NCBI GenBank assembly: GCA_963930775.1
Contig: OZ005699.1
Coordinates: 5,353,501-5,417,500, forward strand
DNA length: 64,000 bases
Source: Cliona cf. orientalis
Taxonomy: Eukaryota; Porifera; Demospongiae; Clionaida; Clionaidae
Direction of reading: 5' to 3'
Shown here: positions 36,601 through 47,935 of the stretch, in pieces
How positions within the stretch are numbered: position 1 is the first letter of the stretch
Layout: the number at the start of each line of letters is the position of its first letter
Program-made: the position numbers and the translations under genes
Notes under the pieces: generated by a model
The model's input: only the letters and a program-made list of their open reading frames with translations
Told to the model about the DNA's origin: nothing
Database searches by the model: none

Positions 36601-39258
36601 CCTCCCTCCCTACCCCTCTCCATTTCTCTCTCTCTTCTCCCTCTCTTCCCATCTGTACAGCGCCAACATTTTATTGGATTCTCATTGTGTTCCTAAGTTA
36701 TCTGACTTTGGTTTGGCTCGTGAGTGTTCAACCTCCTCCAACCAGAGTACCACCATCAACACCAAGAGTGATGTCATCATGGGCACTATGGCATACCTAG
36801 CTCCAGAGTTCATCAGAAACAAGAAGTTCAAGCCGAGTGCTGATGTCTACAGCTTTGGGGTGGTGCTGCTGGAGCTGTACACAGGTCAGCTGGCTCTCAG
36901 TGATGACCTCACCCACCAGGAGAGAGTGCTTGTGAGTGACCTACATGTACAGTGATCAAAACTAATATGAACAGTATTACATACATGTATAATTTAATTG
37001 AGGGCACTGTTAAAAGATTTGAAAGCATGCATATGGGTTATTATACTGATAAGTGAGAGAAGATGCTTGACTGGGGACACATTTAGATACATACAGTGTA
37101 CATGTAAAGTGTTCTTGTTCTCCTGTGTGTGGTGAGTCTGACTTGCTTCAGAACAACCCAAGACAATTAATATTCTTTAGCAAGTACATGTAGCTAGCTA
37201 GCATAGATTCTGAAATAGGACCATTCTGATATATGTATCTTAAATCTTGATTGCTGACTATCCTCTCGCTACCACATGCACATACTTAAGACGACTCGTC
37301 TTGCCAACCTGATTGATGATGGATCAGAGAATCATCAAGATGAGGTTCTGATGAGAGCAGACCCCAAGGCTCACTGGCCAACTCAGACTGGACTAGAGAT
37401 GTTTGATATTGCCACTGTCTGCCTGAGGCATAAACCCAGGCACAGACCTCCCATGGAACAGGTACACTTGTGTGATATACATGTACTTTAACATTGATAG
37501 AGCTACATGTATGTCATGTATCTCCATGGAAAATTGAAGAGTGGTGTTATGGTTAAAGATCAAAGGATACCGTAAAGTCTGGTTAATAAGCGCATGCGCT
37601 TATTACTCTCGGTGGTAAGGAAACATGCGCTTATTAGACGATGTGCGCTTAATAGAGAGTGTAATTTTGGCCCCGCCCACTGCCAGCACATTCGAGTGCT
37701 CAATCATAAAGCTAGCTATTTATGAATACAGCGATTCTTGGAATAAGCTCTGTAATAGTTCATGGGAGTATGATTGGAAGCCATAGCTGGAAGAAAACCG
37801 TTGAAAAATAGCTGACTTCTTTGGCGAGACTCGCTTCAAAGTCAAGGTCAAGAGTCCGAACCCGTCTCAGGAGAACATCGCAGTGTTGAGTATAGCCGAT
37901 CTCATGCAGCTGGCTATCCGAAAATAGGTTGGTAAATTAGTTGTAGTGCATGCATATGGAACACTCGATTGAATGGTGACTATTACTGTCGTCTTTATTG
38001 GGCGCATGCGCTTATTAGATAATACTTAACAACAGGAAGCTACATGTAGCATGCGCTTATTAAAAAATATCCGCTTAACAAGCATGTGCGCTTATTAACC
38101 AGATTTCACGGTATTTGTGGTTTCAAAAGCCACATCAAATGCAAAAAGAGCGGAGTTGCACCACTCTACTGCTTTTTAGTGACTTCCCTGTCTGTATCCA
38201 TATGTAATGAGAAATATTGTCCTTCCCTATTGTACTTATACGTATACGTTCATAAGCCATGGGCCTTGAAAGGTGGTACACGTATGCATGATATTGTACA
38301 TGTTCAAGGGTACTTACATGTACCTAGGAATGGGTGCTTGCCTGGAAAATTACGGCATTATTTGACCCAAAGTGGCTATCTTAATTATTATCATAATAAA
38401 AAAAAACATTGAGTTATGTAGTGTACTTGGAATGAATTTGACGCCATATTTTATGTCAGAATTGATTTCAGGGGGTTTCGCCTCCCGGATTGATCCCCAA
38501 ATGGAAATTGGCTTTCCTATATGCATTGTATGTTTATTAATATGGGGTTGCCCCTCTTGAATTTGTATTTGTTTCTATAGGGCATCCTGAAATAAACCCT
38601 TACAACCTAATAGTAATAATAATATAATGTTTAGCTTATAATTATGACAACCATTACCTGTGTACTATACTCAACCTGAGCAGAGAGGTCGATCACGGTT
38701 TCTAATTAGAGCGCATTTGCCATAGGCTGCGATATACGCCCACGCAACCTAGGTCAACCCGCTGAGTCAGCAAAAACAATACATATTGCCTATGATGCGC
38801 GATAATAAAATGCACATTCCACGAAAATCGTGACCAACCTCCTCTGCAACCTGAGTATGCATGATATAAGCTTTAGATGTAGTTGATAAGCATATCCAAT
38901 TGAAATACTCGATTATTTATGGTGCCTAATGAAGCAGCTTGATATGAATGTTTGTTGCCCTTTACTCGTGCAAACAATGGGGGTGATGATTCTCTCTACG
39001 AATCACTCCCTCAAATGGGTGACTACATATACATATACATGTACATAGAATGATATTATTTGTACGTTCTGTAACTACTAAGAATTGCTGCTATATTAAA
39101 TTTTAATTATACCACTACAATGAATAATTATAATGAATTTATTTCAGGTTTTGGATCAGCTTCATTTGATCAGTACCCCCCAGCAGAGCCCCCCAAGTGT
39201 GGGCGTCACCTCACCGCCCCACACTTATGACTTATCCCATGCTGCCTCACGGCACTGA
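27654..39258 (+). CDS. IRAK-like: IRAK/Pelle-like death-domain kinase
   Basis: Predicted cytosolic serine/threonine kinase of the MyD88-Toll/IL-1 pathway. Exons, in matching phase: 27654-27762, 27817-27996, 28681-28764, 29350-30428, 32753-32832, 35013-35127, 35533-35654, 36661-36931, 37291-37461, 39148-39258 (773 aa). Optional phase-1 exons are possible at 28297-28353 and 28438-28530. Death domain about residues 1-97 (DLPPGVVLELCRYL, NWKQLISRIPGRV, MTVDSLYRIL). Then a long linker rich in Gln, Ser, Pro and Tyr (about 125-430). The kinase domain begins FTYAELSEATDGF. It has a glycine loop GLGSFGTVFRA, a lysine in YAVKKL, helix C with ELNML, VHGDVKSANILLD, DFGLA and GTMAYLAPE, with LRHKPRHRPPMEQ near the end. 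HGDVK in place of HRD is as in Pelle/IRAK1. No frameshift or stop was found. The linker is unusually long for the family. Sponges are known to encode IRAK homologues. Confidence 0.88.
29118..29287. mobile_element. 170-bp CCGTACTTAATC MITE, intronic
   Basis: The ends are CCGTACTTAATCTAATA and the complement of CCGTAGTTAATTGATACA, with TA on both sides. It carries GGTAAAGGTCGTCAATCGCT at 29186. It lies in the intron just before the linker exon of the IRAK-like gene. Copies with insertions are at 31129-31808 and 58210-58736. Confidence 0.85.
30533..30591. other. Perfect 22-bp hairpin in IRAK-like intron
   Basis: The arms at 30533-30554 and 30570-30591 are perfectly complementary (start CAAGACCTTAATTGGGG), with a 15-base loop. 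The size fits a small-RNA precursor, but a MITE remnant is equally possible. Expression cannot be judged. Confidence 0.6.
31129..31808. mobile_element. CCGTACTTAATC MITE with 510-bp insertion
   Basis: The left part (31129 to about 31222) and right part (about 31735-31808) match the 170-bp element at 29118. About 510 bp of other repeat sequence, with GCCCAGTA near its left and TACTGGGC near its right edge and a second GGTAAAAGGTCGTCA, has entered the centre. Intronic. Confidence 0.75.
32940..33137. mobile_element. 198-bp CCGTA MITE, intronic
   Basis: The ends are CCGTAGGTCGGGTTTTAATT and its near complement, bordered by TA. Internal CGCAATTAATAGATTCGCA words echo the ends. Same terminal rule as the other CCGTA elements but a different interior. 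Confidence 0.8.
37570..38111. mobile_element. 542-bp CCGTA MITE in last IRAK-like intron
   Basis: The ends are CCGTAAAGTCTGGTTAATAA and the complement of CCGTGAAATCTGGTTAATAA, with TA duplications and repeated GCGCATGCGCTTATTA words. The interior matches 14991-15522 in the opposite orientation over nearly the whole length. Confidence 0.85.
38681..38846. mobile_element. 166-bp MULE-like MITE with exact 9-bp TSD
   Basis: It starts CAGAGAGGTCGATCACG and ends CGTGACCAACCTCCTCTG. The flanking CAACCTGAG is exact at 38672-38680 and 38847-38855. Homologous to 22996-23160. Confidence 0.85.
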
Positions 39259-40124
39259 GTAATAATTAACAATACTGTTACCTGTTTGTTTCGATATTAT
39301 TCATGATTATTACATCCCAAGTCCCAATCAACAAAAAGGATTCGGCCAACCAATGAGGTAATTATATAAAAATGCGGTGTGCGATGAAGACTGTTTCAAA
39401 ATGTTTAGCTTGCATGACAGGGTATTGGGACCCAGAATTCAAACCTAGCGTAGAAGAGATTGTGGACTATCAATGAGATGTGGCAATTTTTTCAGTGTGC
39501 TTTCTTTGGTGAGTTCATGCTCTTTTGGGGGGGGGGGGGGGGGGTCCCTGTATTCAGTCTAGCACGTACACATGGCCAGATCAGATCACGTCCAGGTCAA
39601 CTGGCTCATGCTGCGTACCCAAATATTGGAGCATGCACAATTTGTCGATGTGTCCGAGGTCAATAATGGCAGCGTGGTGTAGTACTTTTTCATGAGGGAC
39701 AAGGGATGTAGTAAGTTCTTCATCCTTCATTTGTGTGATAATTCATTTTTGTAAAGCACTTTAAATTAATCGTATAGTTATTGTTTCCCCTACATATCCG
39801 AGTACTAATTAATCCCCAATTGTACTTGAATTGTTTCCTGGGGCGTGGTTCATGTTCATGTTTTTACTTTTATTTCAAGCATGGCACATGCCGACTAATT
39901 CACAATGGCAGAGTTGTTGGCAAGGTTTTCAGTCTTGATAACGTCCATTACTGTCTGTCCTATCAACTAAAAAAGATTTGTGCCTTCATTTTGTACTTTC
40001 TTGCCTTCATTCTCATCATGTGTTGGACCGGTAGCTATGGCACTCATTACCATAATATTGTGCATAATGCACTATTCTTGAACTATAAAATATAATTAAT
40101 AGGCAATTACACACATTCTCGTCC
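39259..40124. other. 3' flank of IRAK-like gene
   Basis: It contains a 16-20 base G run at about 39526-39543. No AATAAA close to the stop codon is obvious apart from AT-rich candidates. No further gene is seen. Confidence 0.4.
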
Positions 40125-40220
40125 AATTGGGGAATAATAATTGTACACACAATGGTCAAAATTAGACTCGGTTTGCCTCGTCCAATTTTGACCATTGCTA
40201 GTGCAATTATTATTTCCCTA
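40125..40220. repeat. Foldback repeat 1 of a pair
   Basis: The arms AATTGGGGAATAATAATTG / CAATTATTATTTCCCTA and ACAATGGTCAAAATT / AATTTTGACCATTG are nested around the loop GACTCGGTTTGCCTCG. No target duplication identified. Confidence 0.65.
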
Positions 40221-40360
40221 ATAGTATACTTGTACTTTGATGTGTACAAATCTTGTATACCAATTACAAGTATTACAAATGAAATAGGCACCTGAGTTTG
40301 AAATACCCTTCTGAGTTGAAATACCTATCTGACTTTGTGTATGTATACTATTAGCCTGTG

Positions 40361-40512
40361 ATAGTGAGGTTGTATGTTGAATTTGGATAAATAGCACTCT
40401 GAAATAGGCATTTGGTTCATCAAATTGTACTCGCTATCGCTCGTACAATTTTTGAACCAAATACCTATTTCAGAGTGCTGTTTTACCCAAATTCAACATA
40501 CAACCTCACTAT
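40361..40512. repeat. Foldback repeat 2, ~60-bp arms
   Basis: The arm ATAGTGAGGTTGTATGTTGA... pairs almost perfectly with the sequence ending TCAACATACAACCTCACTAT. The loop TACTCGCTATCGCTCGTAC resembles that of foldback 1 in its CTCG spacing. A long near-perfect hairpin of this kind could give double-stranded RNA if transcribed. Confidence 0.75.
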
Positions 40513-42472
40513 TACCTATACTAATTGGACTCGAATGTGTGTGATTTACAGTAATCTATACTAATACTCACAGCTAAGAGTGTTAAACTTATGATGATAT
40601 TATTGTGGGTGAGAAATTCAGGTTGTGCAGGACACTGTGGTAAAAGCTGGCCACATGAAATTATGAACTGGGTTACATGTATAGGTTATATACGAACCGA
40701 GGTGTATAACGGACTTGTACCATGGGCTACGTGGCCCTGACAACGCATCCTCATGGTAGCAACGACAGCGCTGGCTATAAAAGTCGGCTCGAGCAGCACC
40801 CAGCAACACAGAATTTTGAATCATCATGACCGTGAAAGCCGTCTAGTATTTAATATACCTACCGTCAGCTCATGGCCAGGCCTTCAAGAAGGCTAAGATG
40901 CTTCGAAATTTCACAACGATGGCTTTCTTGTTGGCCAGTGCAGTACTAAACATCACAAAATGTGCCTTCCTAGCCAGGATCTTCCTCGAGCTCCAAGATT
41001 CGCCGACTCAGCATCCAATTACTCCGCCCACTTATGGCGGCAATTAACCTTCAACCTCACCATAGTACTATAGTACATTGTACATACGCATACGTAGTAC
41101 TATCATAACGCAATTGCATAGTACAGTGAGTACAGTCCTACTAGTGTGCCCTGAGGTAGTTATCAGACCTTGTATGTAAATACAAGGTTTGATAAGTGAT
41201 TTATCAACCTCATATGGAGAAATCTGATTGGTCAGAATTTACAACCATGGTACAAGTATCACCAAGCTAGGCTAAGCACTGTAGCTATAGTATAATAATT
41301 GTTATTGTAGGATCCAATCACTTGAAGGTAAGTCTAGATCATAACAATTATCCCTTGGTAGGCTTTGACCAACTATGCTTAAAATATTGCCTGCTCTGAG
41401 CTCTGCCTATTATTCGCAAAACAGTTGTAATAATTATAATGTTCGTATTATGCTCTTAAAAATATTAAGTAAGAATTAATCCACAAAAAATAATCAGTAA
41501 TTTGTGTTACAGCATCACATCTTTAATTATCGTAATGAATCGTATAGGTCTGTATGTAGTCTATTAAAGATTGTTCTTGCCTATTTGAGAACAAAATTAA
41601 TTAATATTGTACTAGTATTATGGACAGATCATGTGGTCAAGATCAAACCACACCCCATAACCACACTTTCAAATTAGTGAATCTGACCATAATTTTTACG
41701 CTAGCGTTATACTCGATGCTAATGCCACCAAAAGTTGTCACTATTATTCCAAAATTATGCCAGTATAATTAGTCAAAGCCTATAACTCATGATCAGCTAT
41801 AATTATTATTATAGCTGCTTTAATTTACCAGATGAGCTGTTAGAATGTCCGTGTGTATTGTTTTAAACTACAACCTTCACGCTGCGGTTAAGTTGCCGAA
41901 GTTGAGAATTGAATTAGAAGATCATGCCGGAATAATAATAATTATTTTATCTACCACTGTAGTTATGATAACTAATTATGAAAACCATACTCACAATTAT
42001 AAATTTGTGACTGTCTCATGGATTTGGCCATGGAATAAGAGGACCAGCGTGCACTAGCTGGCTACGGAGTAAAATATACATGTCATGTAGGTAACAGCCA
42101 GTGTTACTCTTTATGGTGCAGTTCAAGTTATCTTGACACCCCCAAATCCCATCCCATGCAATAGGGTAATTTCATTCGTGTATACATAATTGAGTGCCTG
42201 TTTAATTATATTTTAGGTGACCTTGCACCAGTTAACGTTAGTCCCTTCCTAGTAGGTAATAATTAGCATCAACCATAGACAGCTGGATGATATAGACCCT
42301 CACAGCTAGTGGTGCCAACATCACCTATTAGCAGCATCAACTTACTAATGATGATGATAGTTACTATTCATTATTGGCATTTTAAACAACCTTTGAAACC
42401 ACTATCTGCACGTGTGACTTTATAAATGGTATAATTATGTCGTAAGAGCTATTGTAACTCTGCACTGATATA
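40513..42472. other. Intergenic, no gene seen
   Basis: CTATAAAAG at about 40775 looks like a TATA box, but no gene starts nearby. A small hairpin, CCTTGTATGTAAATACAAGG, lies at about 41168. Otherwise AT-rich sequence. Confidence 0.4.
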
Positions 42473-43015
42473 ATGGAAGCAACTGCAGTGGTAATAGATA
42501 ATGGCTCATACATGAGCAAGGCTGGATTTGCAGGACAAGATAGTGCTACTTATGAGTTTCATTCAACTGTAGGACTCCATCGATATTTCACTAATAGATT
42601 TGAATTTGAGAGATTCAGGGGTTCGTATGTGGGAGATGAGGCCCACAATAGAAGGAGTGTGCTCTCCCTAAGTCAACCTATACTATTAAACGTGGAATCA
42701 TCACCAACTGGGATGACATGGAAAAGGTAACATTAAATCACTGAATCAGATGTAGACAATCTTGGCTACAAAATTTATATATCCCTACCATCTTTTCTTG
42801 ATCTTACTTATAATTAACTGCCCAGATCTGGGATCATATTTATTGCAAGCTTCAAGTGGCTCCAGAGAAATCCATTGCTGTTGACTGAAGTGCCATTGAA
42901 TCCTAAGCATAATCGAGAGAAAATGAAGTAGGCTCTATTTGAAACGTTTGAAACGTTTGACATTCCCAGCCTCTATGTTGTCCCACAGGCTACACTTGCT
43001 CTATACAATGTCATA
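42473..43015 (+). pseudogene. Truncated actin-like pseudogene with retained intron
   Basis: Exon 1 (42473-42727) reads VVIDNGSYMSKAGFAGQD, SYVGDEAHNRRSVLSL and, after a frameshift near 42685, YTIKRGIITNWDDMEK, matching actin residues about 5-85. A GT donor follows at 42728, and an AG acceptor leads to exon 2 (about 42830) with NPLLLTEVPLNPKHNREKM and FDIPSLYVVPQATLALY. Breaks: the frameshift, a stop after NREKMK, and a 9-base duplication (TTTGAAACG, 42939-42956). Homology stops near actin residue 145, and the rest (nucleotide-binding and C-terminal parts) is absent. Retention of the intron argues for DNA-level duplication over retrocopy. Confidence 0.85.
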
Positions 43016-43342
43016 GTTATCCCCCTTGCATAATGTAATCGGTTGTGTCTGTCTGTCGTCTGTTAGCACAAAAATCGCCAAATCTGGACATCTAGGCATC
43101 TAAGTGACTCATAATCACAACATATCCATTGATAAACTTGCTTATTATGTTTCGAATCATTTGGTAAGCCCCCTAACATTTTTCATGCATTTGTCCCGAC
43201 AGAGACCGTGCACATCATTATAGTTTCAGAGATATACAATGTCATGTATCGTTCCTGCTTGACATAACTGAATATCACTGTTGGATTCATAATAATGCAA
43301 GTTTAGCCCAAATATGCTGCAGCCACAATTTCTTCCCATGAG

Positions 43343-43772
43343 TAGGCCTTGGCCAAATATTCCTTTCACTTGCATTTTGTCAGCTTATTTTAGAATAATA
43401 GGCTACTTTCTCTTGAATAATGGGGTAGATAAGTGAAGAAAAAATATTTGAATAATGGGCAAATTTAAACATGAGAATGTACATGTAAATTTTGGCCAAC
43501 AAGTGCTGGATTACACGAAAATTTTTTCTTCTGAGGCTAAAGGAACTTTTAGCACTCCCAAAAGTGATCGATGACTAGTTATCTGAGCTGTTTGCTCAAG
43601 TGCTTCCTAATTTGATCACAGACTCATGTCACATGACACAAAATTTTCTATTTTAAGCACACATTGTGTATGCACACTACTTCTTTGAGCAGTTGAAAAG
43701 CCCATTATTCAACTTCTTTAAGAAACTGTCCATTATTCAAAAAATTATTCACGAATATTTGGCCCAGGCCTA
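43343..43772. mobile_element. 430-bp hAT-like MITE with 8-bp TSD
   Basis: The ends are TAGGCCTTGGCCAAATATTC and the complement of TAGGCCTGGGCCAAATATTC, with exact CCCATGAG at 43335-43342 and 43773-43780. GAATAATGG words recur near both ends. No transposase. Confidence 0.85.
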
Positions 43773-45639
43773 CCCATGAGGAAGCAATCTTCAAAGCTTG
43801 TGCTTCAGAGGCAATAATATTATAGGGGGCTATGAATATCACTGCTCCAATTAATGGGCATGCCCAAAATGTGCAAAAAATATAACAGAGAGAACCAATT
43901 GATTAAGAAACACTTGTACAGTAAGTACAAAGTAAGTACAAAGTATGCCCTTAAAAGATTGCATTACCCCAGCAGGGTGTAAAACTTCAGTGTTACATGG
44001 ACACATTATTCTTAATAGTGTAGCCTTCTTATCTCATACAGCCAGGCTGGCATTTGCTTTCATGGATTGTTTCCATATTATTATTATGCAATGCCCCAAT
44101 ACACATTCAGAGAATACTTATAACTTAAGCACTCTAGTATAGATATCATTCAGTAATCACAGAAAAACATATTATCATAGCTAGGGAAATCAAATCGTGG
44201 CCATGCAACTGCATCTAGATATAAACCCACTATATCAAAAATATATAATGCCAAGATGGGGTGGGGTGTGAAAGCATCTTTTTTGCATGCTGGAAATAAA
44301 ATCACTCCCCACCACCTTCGTTTGAGACATGCAGCATTCCAGAAATACCTTAGCACTATATGTATCAATGACATGTGAGATGTAACAATTGTACAGGAAG
44401 TTCATTTGTAGCATTTGCCATCAGAAGATTAAGCATGTTTTGTAATTGCACTGTAAAAAACTGGCAGTATAAGCTAGTATATGTATGGTAGTATATGTTT
44501 GTTATTCAGCTGTTATAAGTCCACTTATATGTGATAGTGACATAAGCTTGTTTTAAGCTAGCTTATATGGTTAGAAGGATATAAGCTGGAGCCAATAACA
44601 CTCTTATATTGTTAGAGGGTATAAGCTGGAGTCAATAACACTCTTATTTCAATCTCATATGGTATATGCTTGCTATAAATATATGCTTATATCAAACCCT
44701 TACTTACTATCAGTACCTGCCCCTCCCATTCCCTGCTGGTCCTAGCCCCTCCCTCTCTCTCCAGCTGGGAGGGGGTGGGGCTAGGCTAGGTTATAATTTC
44801 ATCGTGGAGCTATGACATCATTAAAACTCGACATTAATACCTTCAAGAAGATCTTTCTTGCATTGACGTTAAGAGTACTGTCGATGTCAGTCAGACTGTC
44901 ACAGAGAAGATATCTGATCACCGCCAGTGAGGCTCAGCTAATCACGCGGCTGCTCTGCCGAGTCAGGCTCGATCCCGCCCGAGTACCATACCCCGAGTCG
45001 CCCCATGTTTTGAGCTACGTCTACCAACCATTGTGATGATATCCCGGCCATGCAGGCGTCAATGACGGTACGATCCAGCCCGATTCGCCGGAAAGCCGGC
45101 TGATTACATGCATTAAGTGTTTTAGTATGCCATCTTATTGTGAATAGGTGTGCTCTTAATAGAACTTAATACCCTCTGAGTACCTGTCCCTGCTTTGCAA
45201 GATGATCATTCTCTCCCTGGATATTGTCGAACAGATCATCTGAGACTCCGGTCTCCATGGTATGTAGAATTATATAATATACCAGTATTTATTGTAGTGC
45301 ACTCAGATGAGCCAATTAGGTAATGACAAGCCAGCGTACTTTTTTAATAATCACTGTCTGAGATCATACAGATCCCGATCATTGGATAAATTTATGTGAC
45401 TTGTTAACCGAGTCCCCCCCACTATCACCCTCCAGTGCTAACCAGATTTCAATAATGAGAGGCATTTTCTCCCAGATGAGTGTCACATATTCAGTGCCTA
45501 TAGAGAAGTACGAATGGCAGTCTGAAAACATAAACACTAATAATTTATGCATCTTGAAACATATACAGCATATTATTATCATTTAATGGGGGGGTCCTCA
45601 TTCATTCATTCATCCTGGTTTCAGCCACTCTAATTCTAC

Positions 45640-46290
45640 CAAAAGGCTTACCAGCATGTAATCAGCCGTACACAGGTTCAAGACTATTGTCCAAACCCGT
45701 TTCAGCCAACCACAGTGCTAGTTCTAAACATAAAAGCTTATTATTAGATTTAATTAACTAGTCAGACGTACCTATGGTTCAATTACCCTCTATATCAGTA
45801 TGAAATCAAACACACACACAGTACCAGGAAATTACAGGCATATACCAGCATGTAATCAGCCGTACACAGGTTCAAAGACTATTGTCCAAACCCGTTTCAG
45901 CCAACCACAGTGCTAGTGTTAAACATAAAAGCTTATTATTAGATTTAATTAACTAGCCACGACGTACCTATGGTTCAATCACCCTCTATAATATCAGTAT
46001 GAAATCAAACACACACACACAGTACCAGGAAATTACAGGCGTATACCAGCATGTAATCAGCCGTACACAGGTTCAAAGACTATCATAATGTCCAAACCCG
46101 TTTCAGCCAATTATACTGCTAGTTTGTTACCTATAATTCACATCCCTCACACACCTCACTTTATATGATCAACCGTACACTGCCCATACTGTACTAGGAA
46201 ATATTATGATTACCAGCATGTAGTCAGCCATACACAGGTTCAAAGATTATTGTCCAAACCCGTTTCAGCCAACCACAGTGCTAGTAATAC
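45640..46290. repeat. ~195-bp tandem repeat, about 3.5 copies
   Basis: ACCAGCATGTA(A/G)TCAGCC recurs at about 45650, 45843, 46042 and 46211, each followed by a GTACACAGGTTCAAAGA block and CCAAACCCGTTTCAGCCAA. The second and third units are nearly identical, and the last is shortened. Confidence 0.8.
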
Positions 46291-47269
46291 TAGGCACATT
46301 CATATTATGTAATAGTATTCCGTAAATAAATTCAAAATAAAGCACACCCTAGGATCTGTGTTGCACATAATTTGGTGTCTAGTTATGTGCAAGTCAGTAT
46401 AAAAATAAAGAAGTACAACCCTAGGCCTCCACTTAAAATACTATGTTCTTTTTGCAGGACTCGACAGGATGCCTATGCATAGATGTCACTGGCGGATGAT
46501 TGCACACCCCCCTCCTGACGTCGACCTCGGGTGCTATTTGGGGGTAATATTTGGTGTAGCATTTTGCTGTTCCACGGACAAGCAATAGAGTCTGCTGTTG
46601 TCAACTGAACATGTTAACTTTGTTCTCTCTACCCTTACACAATGCATTGTGAATGTTCAGCACAACATTTTGTCATAACTAGCATAATTTTGCCGCTATC
46701 ATCACTACTAATGCATGTAGCCAAGGAATATAATACATAACTCTGACAATAAACTTCATGCTAGGAGAGAACTTTCATGAAGCGTACTTGGTTTGGTACA
46801 CTTGCAAGTTTCCTGTGTAGGTGGGTGGGGCATAATAATTAACATTGGTATACAACAAGCATGCTACACACATGATCATACAGCCACTGTATAGCTACAC
46901 ACTTGAAGCTCCCGAACTACTCATAATTATTATTATTGTGAAACTTGCTCAACTTCGTTCTCCTGTCTTTAGTAGTCCCTGCTTGATACTATTTCGCGCT
47001 CTCTTCTCGCCGGACTCCTTTAGAGGCACCCATATCATCTGTCCTCGAGCATCATGAGCATTGTCGGGTCGAGGATTCGCGGTCACAAGTTCGCGCCAAA
47101 TTCTTGTCACGGCGCGCGCTGCCATGCCGGCCGGCCATTAATACGACACGTGACTACATGGATTCAAATCCTTCTGACAAAGCTGACCAGGTCGGTGTGG
47201 CTGTTCTGGCCCTGACTCTCTGTGATCGACCATGACTGGTATCTCTCCGGCCGGTGTTTAGCGAGGAAA

Positions 47270-47935
47270 CTACTGTATACGTAGCGTACAGTTTTATTTT
47301 CAACAGATTGGATTCCTGGTGCGTATCTCATGTCGGATCGTAGAGATTTAAACACCGTGTGCCAGGCTAACCCTGTAAGTGGCTGATAACGTGAATACCA
47401 GACTGTCACTTGTTTATTTCTTGCTCAGGTATCTACATACACGTAGCGTACAGTTTTATTATCAACAGACTGGATTCCCGGTGCGTATCTCATGTGGGAT
47501 CGTAAAGGTTTAAACACCGTGTGCCAGGCTAACCCCACATGTAAGTGGCTGATAACGTGAATACCAGATTGTCACTCGTTTATTTCTTGCTCAGGTATCT
47601 ACATATATGTAGCGTACAGTTTTATTTTCAACAGATTGGATTCCTGGTGTGTATCTCATGTGGGATCGTAAGGGTTTAAACACCGTGTGCCAGGCTAACC
47701 CTGTAAGTGGCTGATAACGTGAATACCTGACTGTCACTTGTTTATTTCTTGCTCAGGTATCTACATAATATATGTAGCGTACAGTTTTATTTTCAACAGA
47801 TAGGATTCCCGGTACGTATCTCATGTTGGATCGTAAAGATTTCAACACCGTGTGCCAGGCTAACCCTGTAAGTGGCTGATAACGTGACTACCAGACTGTC
47901 ACTCGTTTTTTTTTCCTTGCTATAGGTATCTACAT
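47270..47935. repeat. ~165-bp tandem repeat with splice-like borders, 4 copies
   Basis: GTAGCGTACAGTTTTAT recurs at 47281, 47442, 47609 and 47774. Copies 2-4 begin after TTGCTCAG and all four end before GTAAGTGGC, so they look like an amplified exon of about 110 bp with acceptor and donor. Lengths 112, 108 and 111 are not all multiples of three, and only the last copy stays open in the best frame. Confidence 0.7.

Noticed and set aside
40770-40790. TATA box (CTATAAAAG) as a promoter
   Set aside because: No gene begins within the next kilobase on that strand; the actin relic is 1.7 kb away.
44812-45036. 74-codon open frame inside the CACTA-like element as a transposase exon
   Set aside because: No DDE-type motif or similarity I can recognise.
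47140-47160. TAATACGAC resembling the start of a phage T7 promoter
   Set aside because: The match stops after nine bases; chance, no vector sequence around it.
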